Below are positions 26,229 to 34,600 of a DNA stretch of 64,000 nt, piece after piece. Under the pieces are notes generated by a model. It did not search any database and was not told the DNA's origin. It saw only the letters and a program-made list of their open reading frames with translations. Origin of the DNA: an uncultured Erysipelotrichaceae bacterium (GTDB taxonomy: Bacteria; Bacillota_I; Bacilli_A; Erysipelotrichales; Coprobacillaceae); the NCBI GenBank assembly GCA_900538465.1, contig UPXV01000010.1:1-64000 (forward strand), written 5' to 3'. Position 1 is the first letter of the stretch, and every line of letters starts with the position of its first letter. The position numbers were made by a program, and so were the translations under genes.

Positions 26229-27011
26229 TTATGATGTTAATCTATTTAAATATGTTTGTTGATCTTTTGTTGGAATATGTAACTTCATCATTGCTTCCAT
26301 AAATGAGATATGTTCTTCCTTTGATAAAGTCTTAATTATTTCAATATAAGCCTCGATTCTGCCACTTTCTTTAATATCTTTCATAATCTTGCACATCTTT
26401 TCTACACCTCCTTCTTCTTTATAATATCTCACATATTTTTTTAAAACATCATTATACATTTCATTGACATTTTGACACATGAAATCATGCATGAGTCTTC
26501 CTATTGGCGTATCATCCTGTATCAAAGCATTGATATGTATAATTTCTGAGTGATCATCATAGATTTCTTTTCCATTGACAAACCGATGAACATAACTGAT
26601 TTGTTCATTGTTCCCTAGAATATCTTCTTCGCATATTACAATGACTGTTGATTTAGGAATTTCTTTCCATTTTTCATTCTTAATTGTAGCATGTGCATCC
26701 ATAAGACTGCTATGATAACGAAATCTTATGGGCGGTGCTTCTGCTTTTTTTCTTTGAACTTCAATGTTAATATAATGATTTTCATTGGTTATAACAAATA
26801 GATCAATGTATGAAGATCTTCCAAACAAATTTTTCAGATCATATTGGCTATAACATTTTTGAATGGTTACCTTCTGATGAGGAAGAATTGTCTTCAACAA
26901 CACATCCAGACACTCTTCATTTTTAAAGATAACCCTAGCAAAGTCATCATCAATAAGTCTAAGATTTGCGATAGATTCAAGATATTCACGCTTACATAAA
27001 TCGCTATTCAA
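26229..27011 (-). CDS. Rpn family recombination-promoting nuclease (PD-(D/E)XK)
   Basis: A 260-residue member of the Rpn/YhgA-like PD-(D/E)XK nuclease family. The active site is intact: aspartate in YIDLFVI and the ExQ pair in INIEVQRK. The N-terminal LIDDDFARVIFKN and the C-terminal charged helices are typical. Relatives promote RecA-independent horizontal gene transfer and are scattered in many copies through gut Firmicutes genomes. An upstream GTG (27018-27020) directly touches the AAAGAGG site, so the TTG at 27011, with suitable spacing and NSDLCKREYLESIANL after it, is preferred. It is a single gene convergent with its left neighbour. Confidence 0.83.
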   Translation of the reverse strand: MNSDLCKREYLESIANLRLIDDDFARVIFKNEECLDVLLKTILPHQKVTIQKCYSQYDLKNLFGRSSYIDLFVITNENHYINIEVQRKKAEAPPIRFRYHSSLMDAHATIKNEKWKEIPKSTVIVICEEDILGNNEQISYVHRFVNGKEIYDDHSEIIHINALIQDDTPIGRLMHDFMCQNVNEMYNDVLKKYVRYYKEEGGVEKMCKIMKDIKESGRIEAYIEIIKTLSKEEHISFMEAMMKLHIPTKDQQTYLNRLTS

Positions 27012-27279
27012 AGATAACACCCTCTTTCTTAAAATCGAAAGATGATATCTCTACAAACAATATACCATAAACTTTGCTTATAGTAAATATCAATCTTCTT
27101 TCAATACCCCCCTCACTACTATATACAAGGTTTTACTCTCATTTTTCTTCTCAATTTTGAAAAAAAGTCAAAAAATTATAAATTTGAATCATAAGAGATA
27201 TTTCTTATTTATTATCATGATAAAAATACTAGGACTTTTTAAAAATATAGTGTATAATTGCTGATATGGAGGCGATTGA

Positions 27280-27939
27280 ATGTACAAGTTATTAGAGCCA
27301 TATGGAAAAATGGTTGAATTTTTAAAAGAGGCACTTGGTGATAATGTTGAGATTGCTTTGCATGATTTGACTTCAAAGGAACAAGAGATTGTTGCGATTG
27401 CAAATGGAAATATTTCTGGTAGGGAAGTTGGGGCAAAGTTATCTAATCTTTCAATTCACTACTTAGAAACAAAACAATATAAAGATCATGATTTTGTGAT
27501 GAACTATAAAACAACTGGACCAGATGGGAAATTGCTCCGTTCTGCAACTTATTTTATTAAAGAAGAAGGGCGTGAACTACCCATTGGGATGTTGTGTATC
27601 AATGTGAATATATCAGATTATGAATATTTAGAAACGACACTCAAAAGGATTTTAGGGATTAAAGAAAGTAAAGATGTTGAATTTAAACTTGATAATCCAA
27701 TTGAAATTTTATCATCGCCTTTAGATGAGATGATTGATTTGTATATTAAGGAATGTTTAGAACAAATGGGATTCCCAAGCTATTTCTTAGTAGAAAGATT
27801 AAACGTAGAAGAAAAAATCAAAGTTGTAAAATATTTACAAGAAAAAGGGACTTTTAAAGTCAAAGGAGCAATCGTTTTGGTTGCCGAAAAATTAGCAGTA
27901 AGTGAGCCGACGATATATCGTTATTTGAAAAAAATGTAA
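27280..27939 (+). CDS. YheO-type PAS and helix-turn-helix regulator
   Basis: A 219-residue DNA-binding regulator. Residues 5-115 form the YheO-like PAS domain (LGDNVEIALHDL, GREVGAKLS, GPDGKLLRSATYFIKEEGRELPIGMLCIN) and residues 150-219 a C-terminal helix-turn-helix of the DauR type (FLVERLNVEEKIKVVKYLQEKG, VSEPTIYRYLKKM). The best-known relative, DauR, controls D-arginine use; sensing in other members is undefined. TATAAT at 27251-27256 is the likely -10. It lies six to eleven bases before the pyrophosphatase gene, so the two are likely one operon and it may control that gene. Confidence 0.86.
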   Translation: MYKLLEPYGKMVEFLKEALGDNVEIALHDLTSKEQEIVAIANGNISGREVGAKLSNLSIHYLETKQYKDHDFVMNYKTTGPDGKLLRSATYFIKEEGRELPIGMLCINVNISDYEYLETTLKRILGIKESKDVEFKLDNPIEILSSPLDEMIDLYIKECLEQMGFPSYFLVERLNVEEKIKVVKYLQEKGTFKVKGAIVLVAEKLAVSEPTIYRYLKKM

Positions 27940-27950
27940 GGGGGATGGAA

Positions 27951-29591
27951 ATGAAAGATATAGTTTTTGTCAGCGGGCATAAAAATCCAGATAGTGACTC
28001 AATTTGTAGTGCTATAGCTTATGCGGATTTTTTGTTTAGAATTGGGCGTTATAATGCCGTACCAGTAAGACTTGGAGATATTAACAAAGAAACTGAGTAC
28101 ATATTAAAAAGATTTGGAGTCGAAATTCCAGTTCTTTTAAAAACAGTGAAACAAAAAGTAGAAGATTTAGATTATGATAAGGTTACTGTCTTTTCAAAAG
28201 AATTAACATTAAAAACAGCATGGTCTTTAATGAAACAACAAAATTTAAAGAGTGCACCTGTTTTAGATGATCATAGTCAATTGTTAGGATTATTATCAAC
28301 ATCTAATATTATTGAGGGGTATATGGATGAATGGGATAGTCATATTCTTGAACAAGCCAATACACCTATTGAAAATGTTATTGATACATTAGATGCAAGC
28401 ATCTTGTATTTAGATAAAGAATTAAAAACAGTCAAAGGTGAAGTTCATATTGCTGCAATGACTGGTGAAGAAGCTGTTAAGCGAGTTCATAGTGGTGATG
28501 TTGTGATTGTTGGGGGAGATCGTGATGAAGCAGTAGAACATTTTATTGCTGCAAAAGTCTCATTGATTATTTTAACAGGATCATTATCAATTGATGAATC
28601 TCTATTAAAGAAATGTGAAGATACACATATTAGTGTGATTTCAACACCATTTAATACATTTATGGCTTCACAACAAATTATTCAATCTATACCTGTAGAA
28701 TACGTTATGCAAAAAGGTGGTTTAACAACTTTCTCTACTGATGATACAGTAGATTATGTCAAAGAAGTGATGAGTGAAACACGTTTTAGAAGTTATCCAG
28801 TTTTAGATTTTATGGGTAGAGTTGTAGGATCTGTTTCCCGTTTCCAAGTCTTAAATGGAATGAAGAAAAAAGTGATTCAAGTGGATCACAATGAAAGAGG
28901 ACAATCTATTGATGGTATCGAAGAAGCTGAGATTCTAGAAATTGTTGATCATCATAGAGTTGCTGATATTCAAACAATTGGACCAGTTTTATTTAGAGCA
29001 GAACCAGTTGGTTGTACAGCAACAATTGTTGCAAAATGTTATAAAGAACACAATGTTGAAATTCCAAAAGATATGGCAGGATTAATGTTAGGGGCTATTA
29101 TTAGTGATACATTGTTATTTAAGTCTCCTACTTGTACACCAACAGATACAAAAATTGCTAGGGAATTAGCTCAAATTGCTGGCGTTGATATCCAAGAGTT
29201 TGGTATGGAAATGTTTAAGGCTGGAACTTCACTAGCAGGAAAAACTGTTGAAGAAATCTTTAATCAAGACTATAAGAAATTTAGTTTTGGTGATTTAACA
29301 GTTGGAGTTGCACAAGTCAATACCATGGATATTGAAGGTTTTGCGCCATATAAAGCAGATATGTTAGCTTACATGGATGAAGTTGCAAGAGATGGTCATA
29401 TGGAATTTACAATGTTATTGTTGACAGACGTTATTAATGCAACAAGTGAAGTTTTTGTGGCAGGGCCTCGTCCTGATTATGTTGAATCGGCTTTTGGTAT
29501 TCAACTTGTTGAACAACAAGCAAGTTTACCAGGTGTCATTTCACGTAAAAAACAAGTTGTTCCTGTCATTACAGAAGCTTTAACACAATAA
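27951..29591 (+). CDS. ppaC: Manganese-dependent inorganic pyrophosphatase with CBS and DRTGG domains
   Basis: A 546-residue family II pyrophosphatase that hydrolyses PPi to phosphate. The DHH-domain motifs are split by an insertion: SGHKNPDSDSICSAIAYADF at the N-terminus, then CBS repeat 1 (about 70-125), a DRTGG domain (about 130-245), CBS repeat 2 (about 248-305), and then the catalytic VDHHRVAD and DHHA2 domains. In studied relatives adenine nucleotides inhibit or activate through CBS, and diadenosine polyphosphates through DRTGG. ATG 27945 touches the AAGGGGG site, so 27951 was chosen. A bidirectional terminator follows. Confidence 0.93.
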   Translation: MKDIVFVSGHKNPDSDSICSAIAYADFLFRIGRYNAVPVRLGDINKETEYILKRFGVEIPVLLKTVKQKVEDLDYDKVTVFSKELTLKTAWSLMKQQNLKSAPVLDDHSQLLGLLSTSNIIEGYMDEWDSHILEQANTPIENVIDTLDASILYLDKELKTVKGEVHIAAMTGEEAVKRVHSGDVVIVGGDRDEAVEHFIAAKVSLIILTGSLSIDESLLKKCEDTHISVISTPFNTFMASQQIIQSIPVEYVMQKGGLTTFSTDDTVDYVKEVMSETRFRSYPVLDFMGRVVGSVSRFQVLNGMKKKVIQVDHNERGQSIDGIEEAEILEIVDHHRVADIQTIGPVLFRAEPVGCTATIVAKCYKEHNVEIPKDMAGLMLGAIISDTLLFKSPTCTPTDTKIARELAQIAGVDIQEFGMEMFKAGTSLAGKTVEEIFNQDYKKFSFGDLTVGVAQVNTMDIEGFAPYKADMLAYMDEVARDGHMEFTMLLLTDVINATSEVFVAGPRPDYVESAFGIQLVEQQASLPGVISRKKQVVPVITEALTQ

Positions 29592-29594
29592 ATG

Positions 29595-29627
29595 AAAAAC
29601 ATCATCAAATCAGATGATGTTTTTTTA
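29595..29627. terminator. Bidirectional terminator between convergent genes
   Basis: A 12-bp perfect stem AAAAACATCATC/GATGATGTTTTT with loop AAATCA. Ts follow on the plus strand and the A-run gives Ts on the minus strand. It overlaps the stop codon of the minus-strand HAD gene. Confidence 0.85.
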
Positions 29628-30384
29628 ATGCATTATAGATACCATTTTGATCAATATCATCAGTCACTTCATCAGCAGCCTCTTTGACATCTTGATGAGC
29701 ATTGCCCATAGCTATAGAAATATCGACCAAATCAAACATATCAATATCATTATGACCATCTCCAAAGGCCATCGTTTCTTTTGGAGAAATATGATAATGT
29801 TCTAAAACTTTTAAGATTCCATTTTGTTTACCACCACAACGAGGAATAATATCAATTGCCAGTTCATGCCATCTGGTTTTCTTGCAATGAGGCATCGCAT
29901 TAAGAATACGTTCTTCTTTATCTTCCGTGATATCATAAGGAATAACTTGATAGATAGGATGATCATAACCACGCTTTAAATCATTGATATCAGGCAAAGC
30001 TGTTGAAATGGAATCCTGAACAATTTGAACAGCTTCATTATGATAATTGATATACATAAGTTCATCTTCAACAAAGATACAGGGAAAAGGTTCTTTGTCA
30101 ATTTCTTCAAGAATATTTGAAATATCTACAGGGTCAATCGGTAAATCATAAATGAGACCATCATGATTATAACAATATTGTCCATTTAAAGTAATGAATC
30201 CTTCAAATTCAAGATCATCAAGAGGAAGGTCTTTCATTTCTGAAATATGTCTTCCCGATGCAATGAATGTATAAATACCTTTTTCTTTTAAAAGATGTAA
30301 GGCGAGTTTAGTAGAAGCGGGGACTTCTTTTGTACGATGCGATAGGAGTGTCCCATCAATATCAAAAAAGATTGCTTTAATCAT
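29605..30384 (-). CDS. HAD-superfamily (Cof-type) phosphatase
   Basis: A 259-residue Cof-type HAD phosphatase. Motif I is FFDIDGTLLS, motif II ASGRH, and motif IV FGDGHNDIDMF; an IIB cap domain fills the middle. It probably dephosphorylates sugar or nucleotide phosphates with broad specificity. The longest frame starts at a TTG that is itself part of the GGAGG site, so the ATG at 30384 (MIKAIFFDIDG) was chosen. It is convergent with the pyrophosphatase and divergent from the glycerophosphodiesterase gene. The four Cof-type genes here share only family-level similarity, except the tandem pair at 33773-35415. Confidence 0.91.
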   Translation of the reverse strand: MIKAIFFDIDGTLLSHRTKEVPASTKLALHLLKEKGIYTFIASGRHISEMKDLPLDDLEFEGFITLNGQYCYNHDGLIYDLPIDPVDISNILEEIDKEPFPCIFVEDELMYINYHNEAVQIVQDSISTALPDINDLKRGYDHPIYQVIPYDITEDKEERILNAMPHCKKTRWHELAIDIIPRCGGKQNGILKVLEHYHISPKETMAFGDGHNDIDMFDLVDISIAMGNAHQDVKEAADEVTDDIDQNGIYNALKKHHLI

Positions 30385-30412
30385 TTGAGTTACCTCCAAT
30401 TTGTAGTATAAT
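30385..30412 (+). promoter_or_regulatory. Promoter of the glycerophosphodiesterase-spoVT unit
   Basis: TTGAGT (30385-30390), 16-base spacer, TATAAT (30407-30412). The -35 lies against the start codon of the divergent HAD gene. Confidence 0.6.
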
Positions 30413-30440
30413 CATTATATCATAAAGTGAGGAATATCTG

Positions 30441-31130
30441 ATGAAAAAATTAGCACATAGGGGATATAGTGCACAATATCCAGAAAATACAATGACCGCT
30501 TTTATCAAAGCTTATGAACAAGGGTTTGATGGTGTAGAAACAGATGTCCATTTATCAAAAGATGGGGAAATGGTTTTGATTCATGATGAAAAAATCAATC
30601 GGACAAGTACAGGGAAGGGTTATGTTAAAGATCATACCTTAGATGAATTAAGACAATATAACTATAATTATAAATTTTATGGGCACTATGATATACCAAC
30701 GCTTAAAGAGTTGTTGACTTTTATACAAGATAAAGATTTTGTTGTGAATATTGAATTAAAAACAGATGTGATTCATTATGAGGAAATCGAAGAAAAAGTT
30801 TTAAAATTAGTGAAAGAAATGGGAGTTGAAGATAAAGTCTATTATTCTTCTTTCTATTTACCATCAGTATTAAAAATCAAAGAACTCAATCCAAAAGCTT
30901 ATGTTGGCTATTTGCTCGAGCATAGCTATAAAAAGAAACTTCAGGAAGTCATGGATCATCATATTCAAGCCATTCATCCTCGATATAACTTTGTTAATGA
31001 AAAAAGAATGCAAGTTTTAAAAAGCAACCATATTCAAACAGCCGTATGGACAGTGCCAAATTTTAAAGAATATCAACGTTTAGAAGACTTAGGAGTGGAC
31101 ATAATAATATCAAACGAATATTTCAAGTGA
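30441..31130 (+). CDS. Glycerophosphodiester phosphodiesterase
   Basis: A 229-residue enzyme of the GDPD family that hydrolyses glycerophosphodiesters to glycerol-3-phosphate and an alcohol. Catalytic motifs are plain: AHRGYSAQYPENTMTAF with the first histidine, GVETDVHLSKDGEMVLIHDE with Glu-x-Asp and the second histidine, and NIELKT. No signal peptide, so it is cytosolic. GAGGAA lies before the ATG. The gene ends nine bases before spoVT and may be co-transcribed with it. Confidence 0.93.
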   Translation: MKKLAHRGYSAQYPENTMTAFIKAYEQGFDGVETDVHLSKDGEMVLIHDEKINRTSTGKGYVKDHTLDELRQYNYNYKFYGHYDIPTLKELLTFIQDKDFVVNIELKTDVIHYEEIEEKVLKLVKEMGVEDKVYYSSFYLPSVLKIKELNPKAYVGYLLEHSYKKKLQEVMDHHIQAIHPRYNFVNEKRMQVLKSNHIQTAVWTVPNFKEYQRLEDLGVDIIISNEYFK

Positions 31131-31139
31131 GGTATAATT

Positions 31140-31658
31140 ATGAAAACAACAGGTATGGTTAGAAGAATTGATGAACTCGGAAGAATTGTCATTCCTAAAG
31201 AAATAAGAAAACAATTAATGATGAAAGAAGGCGAAAGCATATCTTTTGCATTAGAAGATGATAAAATTGTTTTGACAAAGTTCTCAATGTTGAATAAAAT
31301 GGGACCAATGGTTCAAGTTCTATTAGATGGACTTTATAACAAATATCACAATACATTTTTATTGTGTGATAAACAACAAATTATTGCCAGTTCCCAAGAT
31401 GGACTTGCCAAATATCAAAGAAAAAAACTTTCCCAAGATCTTATTGATATTATGGAAAGAAAAGAAAAACAAATTGAAGTCTTTACAAGATTATCAGAAC
31501 AAGAAGTTAAACTCTCTCTGATTCCACTTGTAAATGCTCAAGAAATTCAAGGGGCTTTACTCATTATTACAAAACAAACAGCATATTATATGATGGATGA
31601 GGCATTGCTTGAATTTGTAAAAAATGTGATTGAACAGGAGATTGAAGCATGCGTTTAG
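31140..31658 (+). CDS. spoVT: SpoVT-like AbrB-family sporulation regulator
   Basis: A 172-residue transcription factor: an N-terminal AbrB swapped-hairpin domain (TGMVRRIDELGRIVIPKEIR, residues 4-23, through about 50) and a C-terminal GAF-like domain (55-172). SpoVT of Bacillus controls late forespore sigma-G genes; the two-domain length matches SpoVT rather than AbrB. The position directly ahead of yabO, yabP, yabQ and divIC repeats the Bacillus order, although spoVB and yabN (mazG) that normally lie between are absent. It overlaps yabO by ten bases. Confidence 0.88.
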   Translation: MKTTGMVRRIDELGRIVIPKEIRKQLMMKEGESISFALEDDKIVLTKFSMLNKMGPMVQVLLDGLYNKYHNTFLLCDKQQIIASSQDGLAKYQRKKLSQDLIDIMERKEKQIEVFTRLSEQEVKLSLIPLVNAQEIQGALLIITKQTAYYMMDEALLEFVKNVIEQEIEACV

Positions 31659-31918
31659 ACAAATTTTTAAAAGTATCAAGAATTATTAAAAGAAGAACTG
31701 TATCCAAAGAAATCAGTGAATCATCACGTGTTAAAGTCAATGGGAAGGTAGCAAAGCCTTCTACTCAATTAAAGATTGGAGATATGATTGAGATTGAATT
31801 TGGGCGTAGTTTTTTAACTGTTCAAGTGAAAGAATTACGTGATCATGTTTTAAAAGATGATAGTACAATGTTATATGAAATTATAGAAGAAAAGAGAAAA
31901 GAAGAGGTTTATGAATAG
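31649..31918 (+). CDS. rqcP: S4-domain RNA-binding protein (YabO/RqcP/HslR family)
   Basis: An 89-residue S4-domain protein (MRLDKFLKVSRIIKRRTVSKEI...VKVNGKVAKPSTQLKIGDMIEI). In Bacillus the homologue RqcP (YabO) works with RqcH to add alanine tails to nascent chains on stalled 50S subunits; the E. coli relative is Hsp15. The start overlaps spoVT by ten bases behind AGGAGATTG. A hairpin terminator overlaps its stop, so the following sporulation genes are transcribed separately. Confidence 0.9.
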   Translation: MRLDKFLKVSRIIKRRTVSKEISESSRVKVNGKVAKPSTQLKIGDMIEIEFGRSFLTVQVKELRDHVLKDDSTMLYEIIEEKRKEEVYE

Positions 31919-31934
31919 ATAAACTTCTTCTTTT
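31901..31934 (+). terminator. Rho-independent terminator after rqcP
   Basis: GAAGAGGTTTAT pairs with ATAAACTTCTTC (one G-U) across a 6-base loop that contains the stop codon; TTTT follows. Confidence 0.75.
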
Positions 31935-31961
31935 CATATTTTTATATCTTTTGCATATAGT
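31934..31961 (+). promoter_or_regulatory. Sigma-E-like sporulation promoter of yabPQ
   Basis: TCATATT (31934-31940) fits the sigma-E -35 consensus KMATATT perfectly. CATATAGT (31954-31961) fits the -10 CATAnnnT after 13 bases. yabP and yabQ are sigma-E genes in Bacillus. The same GCATATAGT occurs with the same spacing before cwlJ (38790). Confidence 0.65.
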
Positions 31962-31979
31962 GATGTAGGAGGTAAGAAT

Positions 31980-32273
31980 ATGGATAATAGTTTACATTTT
32001 GAACAGACACCTTATCATCATGTCTGTCTTAAAGATCGTAAGACATTGGAATTGACAGGTGTGAAAAAAATAGAAAGTTTTGATTCTTATGAGTTTTTAA
32101 TTGAAACATCTTTAGGATATTTGAATATTACGGGTAGTGATTTAACTTTGGTAAGATTAGATCAAGATCAAAATGAAGTGAGTATTAAAGGAAATATTGA
32201 TAGTATGAGTTATATTTCTGATAAGAAGAAGACTCATCAAAAAGATAAGATGTTCAATAAACTCTTGAAATAA
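31980..32273 (+). CDS. yabP: Sporulation protein YabP
   Basis: A 97-residue YabP/YqfC-family protein: HHVCLKDRKTLELTGVKKIESFDSYEFLIETSLGYLNITGSDLTLVRLDQDQNEVSIKGNI in pieces matches the beta-sandwich domain of the family. In Bacillus it is made in the mother cell under sigma-E and is needed for normal spore formation, possibly cortex assembly. AGGAGGT gives a strong start. It overlaps yabQ by one base (TAATG). Confidence 0.9.
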   Translation: MDNSLHFEQTPYHHVCLKDRKTLELTGVKKIESFDSYEFLIETSLGYLNITGSDLTLVRLDQDQNEVSIKGNIDSMSYISDKKKTHQKDKMFNKLLK

Positions 32274-32695
32274 TGGATTTATTAATTCAGTTTCAGTGTC
32301 TGTTTTATTCTTTTGTTTATGGATTTGTGATGAGTGGGGCTTATCACGTTGTGAATCGTTTTTTATATAAGGTTCCTTGGTTTTTTCGTTATGTGTTTCA
32401 GGTTTTTATTGGTTGTTTATTTGGTTTTTTGTATTTTTATGGATTGGTTATTTTAAATGATGGGATTTTAAGAATTTATTTTTTTGTGTTGATATTTTTG
32501 GGATATTTGTTTTATCAAAAGTATTATGCCTACTATCTTTTGTATCATTTGGAAATTGTAGTTCGTCTATTGAAAAGAATAATTGCACCTTTTATCTTCT
32601 TTTTTCATTTTGTTAATGGTATAATACAAAAGAGAGTAAAGAAGGTGAAATTAAAATGGCAAAGAAAAAAGATGCAAGATACAAAAAATTCATAG
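32273..32695 (+). CDS. yabQ: Spore cortex biosynthesis protein YabQ
   Basis: A 140-residue integral membrane protein with about four helices, the expected form of YabQ, which localises to the forespore membrane and is required for spore cortex formation in Bacillus. Sequence conservation of the family is low, so the call rests on topology and on its place between yabP and divIC. The start is coupled to yabP. Its last 40 bases overlap the divIC start in another frame, and a promoter for divIC lies within the coding sequence. Confidence 0.82.
   Translation: MDLLIQFQCLFYSFVYGFVMSGAYHVVNRFLYKVPWFFRYVFQVFIGCLFGFLYFYGLVILNDGILRIYFFVLIFLGYLFYQKYYAYYLLYHLEIVVRLLKRIIAPFIFFFHFVNGIIQKRVKKVKLKWQRKKMQDTKNS
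32617..32625 (+). promoter_or_regulatory. Extended -10 promoter of divIC inside yabQ
   Basis: TGGTATAAT (32617-32625) is a perfect extended -10 element located 31 bases before the divIC ATG. The -35 region (TTCTTT) is weak, as is usual for extended -10 promoters. It would uncouple cell-division expression from sporulation. Confidence 0.55.
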
Positions 32696-32949
32696 GTTTT
32701 ATCTATTTAGGGATTTCCGCTATTTTAATTTATACTTTAGCAATCAATGGTTATCGTGTCTATCAACAAAGAAATGAAATGATTGCATTAGAAACGAGAA
32801 AAGAAAAAATGGAGAAAGAAAAAAAGAGTCTTTCTCAAAGTGTACAACTTTTAAATGATGATGATTATGTTGTTCGTTATGCTAGAGATAAATATATTTT
32901 CTCAAAAGATGGAGAAGAGGTTGTGAAATTACCAGAATCGAAGAAATAA
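32656..32949 (+). CDS. divIC: Septum formation protein DivIC/FtsB family
   Basis: A 97-residue bitopic membrane protein: short basic cytosolic start, one membrane helix (about 15-34), then a coiled coil (about 40-68; YQQRNEMIALETRKEKMEKEK) and a short distal segment DDYVVRYARDKYIFSKDGEEV typical of DivIC/FtsB. It joins FtsL and DivIB in the division complex. The ATG follows AGAAGGTG and lies within the end of yabQ (40-base overlap), an unusually long overlap. A terminator follows. Confidence 0.9.
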   Translation: MAKKKDARYKKFIGFIYLGISAILIYTLAINGYRVYQQRNEMIALETRKEKMEKEKKSLSQSVQLLNDDDYVVRYARDKYIFSKDGEEVVKLPESKK

Positions 32950-32967
32950 GCATACGCTTATTTTTTT
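32944..32967 (+). terminator. Rho-independent terminator after divIC
   Basis: A perfect 8-bp stem AAATAAGC/GCTTATTT, loop ATAC and seven Ts, overlapping the divIC stop. Confidence 0.85.
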
Positions 32968-32987
32968 GTGTATAAGGAGGAAAAAAT

Positions 32988-33767
32988 ATGTTTGTATCCT
33001 TTCGCTTTCCTATGAAAGAATTAAAAAGAGAACGTAAAATAACAGTTTATTTGCCTGATGACTATTATCATGATGATTTTCATTATCCTGTTTTGTATAT
33101 TCAAGATGGGCAAAATGCGTTTTTTGATGATTTGTCATTTTGTGGTGTCAGTTGGGGATTTCTTGATTGGGCACAGATGATGAATTTGAAAGTTATTATG
33201 GTGGCAATTCCTTGTAATTTTACTGGCTTTAAACGTATGGATGAATATGGTCCATGGAAAATCAATAAAGAATTATCTTACCAAGAAACACAAGTCAAAG
33301 GGAAGATTATTGGTGGTGAAGGAGAAAAATATGTTAAATGGATGATTGAAGAGTTAAAACCATATATTGATCGTCGCTTTAGGACAAATGCTTTAGATAC
33401 GGGCATTGTTGGAAGCTCTATGGGTGGCGTGATTAGTGCCTATGCCGCCTTGGCTTATCCTGAGGTTTTCCATAAATGTGCAGCATTATCAACCGCTTTT
33501 TGGTTTTATATGGATGAATTTGAGGAATTGATTAACAGTCATGATTATCATGAATTAGAACGTTTCTATTTTGACTTAGGTGAGTTTGAAGGTTGTGGAA
33601 ATGAAGAAATAGATGAATGGTATATTGAAAGTAATAATTATATTTATTCTTTATTAAAAGATAAAGTTGAAAATTTAGAATATCATTATTTTGAAGGGGC
33701 TCATCATAATGAGGCAGAATGGCGTGAACGTCTTCCATTATTTATGAGTTTCTTATATGAGGGGTGA
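32988..33767 (+). CDS. Alpha/beta-hydrolase fold esterase (esterase D/Fes type)
   Basis: A 259-residue cytosolic hydrolase of the putative esterase family (relatives of Fes and esterase D). YPVLYIQDGQNAFFDD opens the fold; the nucleophile serine is in GSSMGG (near residue 145) and the terminal histidine in YFEGAHHNEAEW. Family members cleave acyl or phenolic esters or siderophore lactones, so the substrate cannot be given. It is preceded by AAGGAGG and overlaps the following HAD frame region only slightly; it probably heads an operon with two HAD genes, ung and folC. Confidence 0.87.
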   Translation: MFVSFRFPMKELKRERKITVYLPDDYYHDDFHYPVLYIQDGQNAFFDDLSFCGVSWGFLDWAQMMNLKVIMVAIPCNFTGFKRMDEYGPWKINKELSYQETQVKGKIIGGEGEKYVKWMIEELKPYIDRRFRTNALDTGIVGSSMGGVISAYAALAYPEVFHKCAALSTAFWFYMDEFEELINSHDYHELERFYFDLGEFEGCGNEEIDEWYIESNNYIYSLLKDKVENLEYHYFEGAHHNEAEWRERLPLFMSFLYEG

Positions 33768-33772
33768 AGTAT

Positions 33773-34600
33773 ATGTATAAAATGATATTATCAGATTTAG
33801 ATGAAACGCTTTTGGTGGAACATCATGTTCCTTCCGTCAATCAAGATGCAGTGAAAAAGTTAACTGACAAAAATGTAAAATTTGTTCCAGCAACAGGAAG
33901 AGCTTTTAATATGATTGGCGAAATATTAAAAGAATTAGGTACATATCAAAAAGAAAATGAGTATTCTATTTGTTTTAATGGTGCTTTGATTGTTGAAAAT
34001 AAAGATGAGAAAGTCTTGTCTTTTCAGGGATTACCATTTGATATTGCTAAAGAATTGTTTGAAGCTTCAAAAGCTTATGATGTGTGTGTTTTGATTTTTA
34101 CAATGGATTGTTGTTATATTTTTAATGCTGATCCTAATGAAGTAGAAAGAAAAACAGCTCAAAAAGCAAACTTTAAAGTCATTGATGACTATAACATGGA
34201 TTTCCTTAAAGGTGATAAGATTGCTAAACTGATTTATGAAAGAAGAGATATGCCATATCTTCAAAATATTGAAAAAGAGTTACAACCATTAATAGAAGGA
34301 AGATTGGTTGCTAGTTATTCTTCTTATCGTTATTTAGAATTTAATCCACTAGGAGTTAGTAAAGGAGCCGCTTTATTATGGTTGGCTGACTATTTAGGAA
34401 TTGATCAAAAAGAAACGATTGCGATTGGAGATAATTATAATGACACATCAATGATTGAAACAGCTGGACTTGGTGTTTGTGTATCGAGTGCTGCAGCTGA
34501 TATTCAAGAAATGTCTGATTATGTGACAAGTGTTGATTATGATCAAGGGGCTGTTGCTGAAGTCATTGAAAAGTTTATTATGAAGGAGGAAACGCGATGA
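33773..34600 (+). CDS. HAD-superfamily (Cof-type) phosphatase, tandem copy 1
   Basis: A 275-residue Cof-type phosphatase with LSDLDETLL (motif I, DxDET variant), ATGRA and IGDNYNDTSM. The frame could begin at GTG 33764 within the AGGGGTG site, so the ATG at 33773 was chosen. It overlaps the next gene by four bases. The two proteins are clear paralogues: NEYSICFNGAL versus NEYVISFNGGA, the YDVC/CDVC box, and SSYRYLEFNPLGVSKGA versus SSNRYMEFNKLGVDKGA align along their length. The pair therefore arose by local duplication. Substrate is probably a sugar phosphate. Confidence 0.92.
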   Translation: MYKMILSDLDETLLVEHHVPSVNQDAVKKLTDKNVKFVPATGRAFNMIGEILKELGTYQKENEYSICFNGALIVENKDEKVLSFQGLPFDIAKELFEASKAYDVCVLIFTMDCCYIFNADPNEVERKTAQKANFKVIDDYNMDFLKGDKIAKLIYERRDMPYLQNIEKELQPLIEGRLVASYSSYRYLEFNPLGVSKGAALLWLADYLGIDQKETIAIGDNYNDTSMIETAGLGVCVSSAAADIQEMSDYVTSVDYDQGAVAEVIEKFIMKEETR

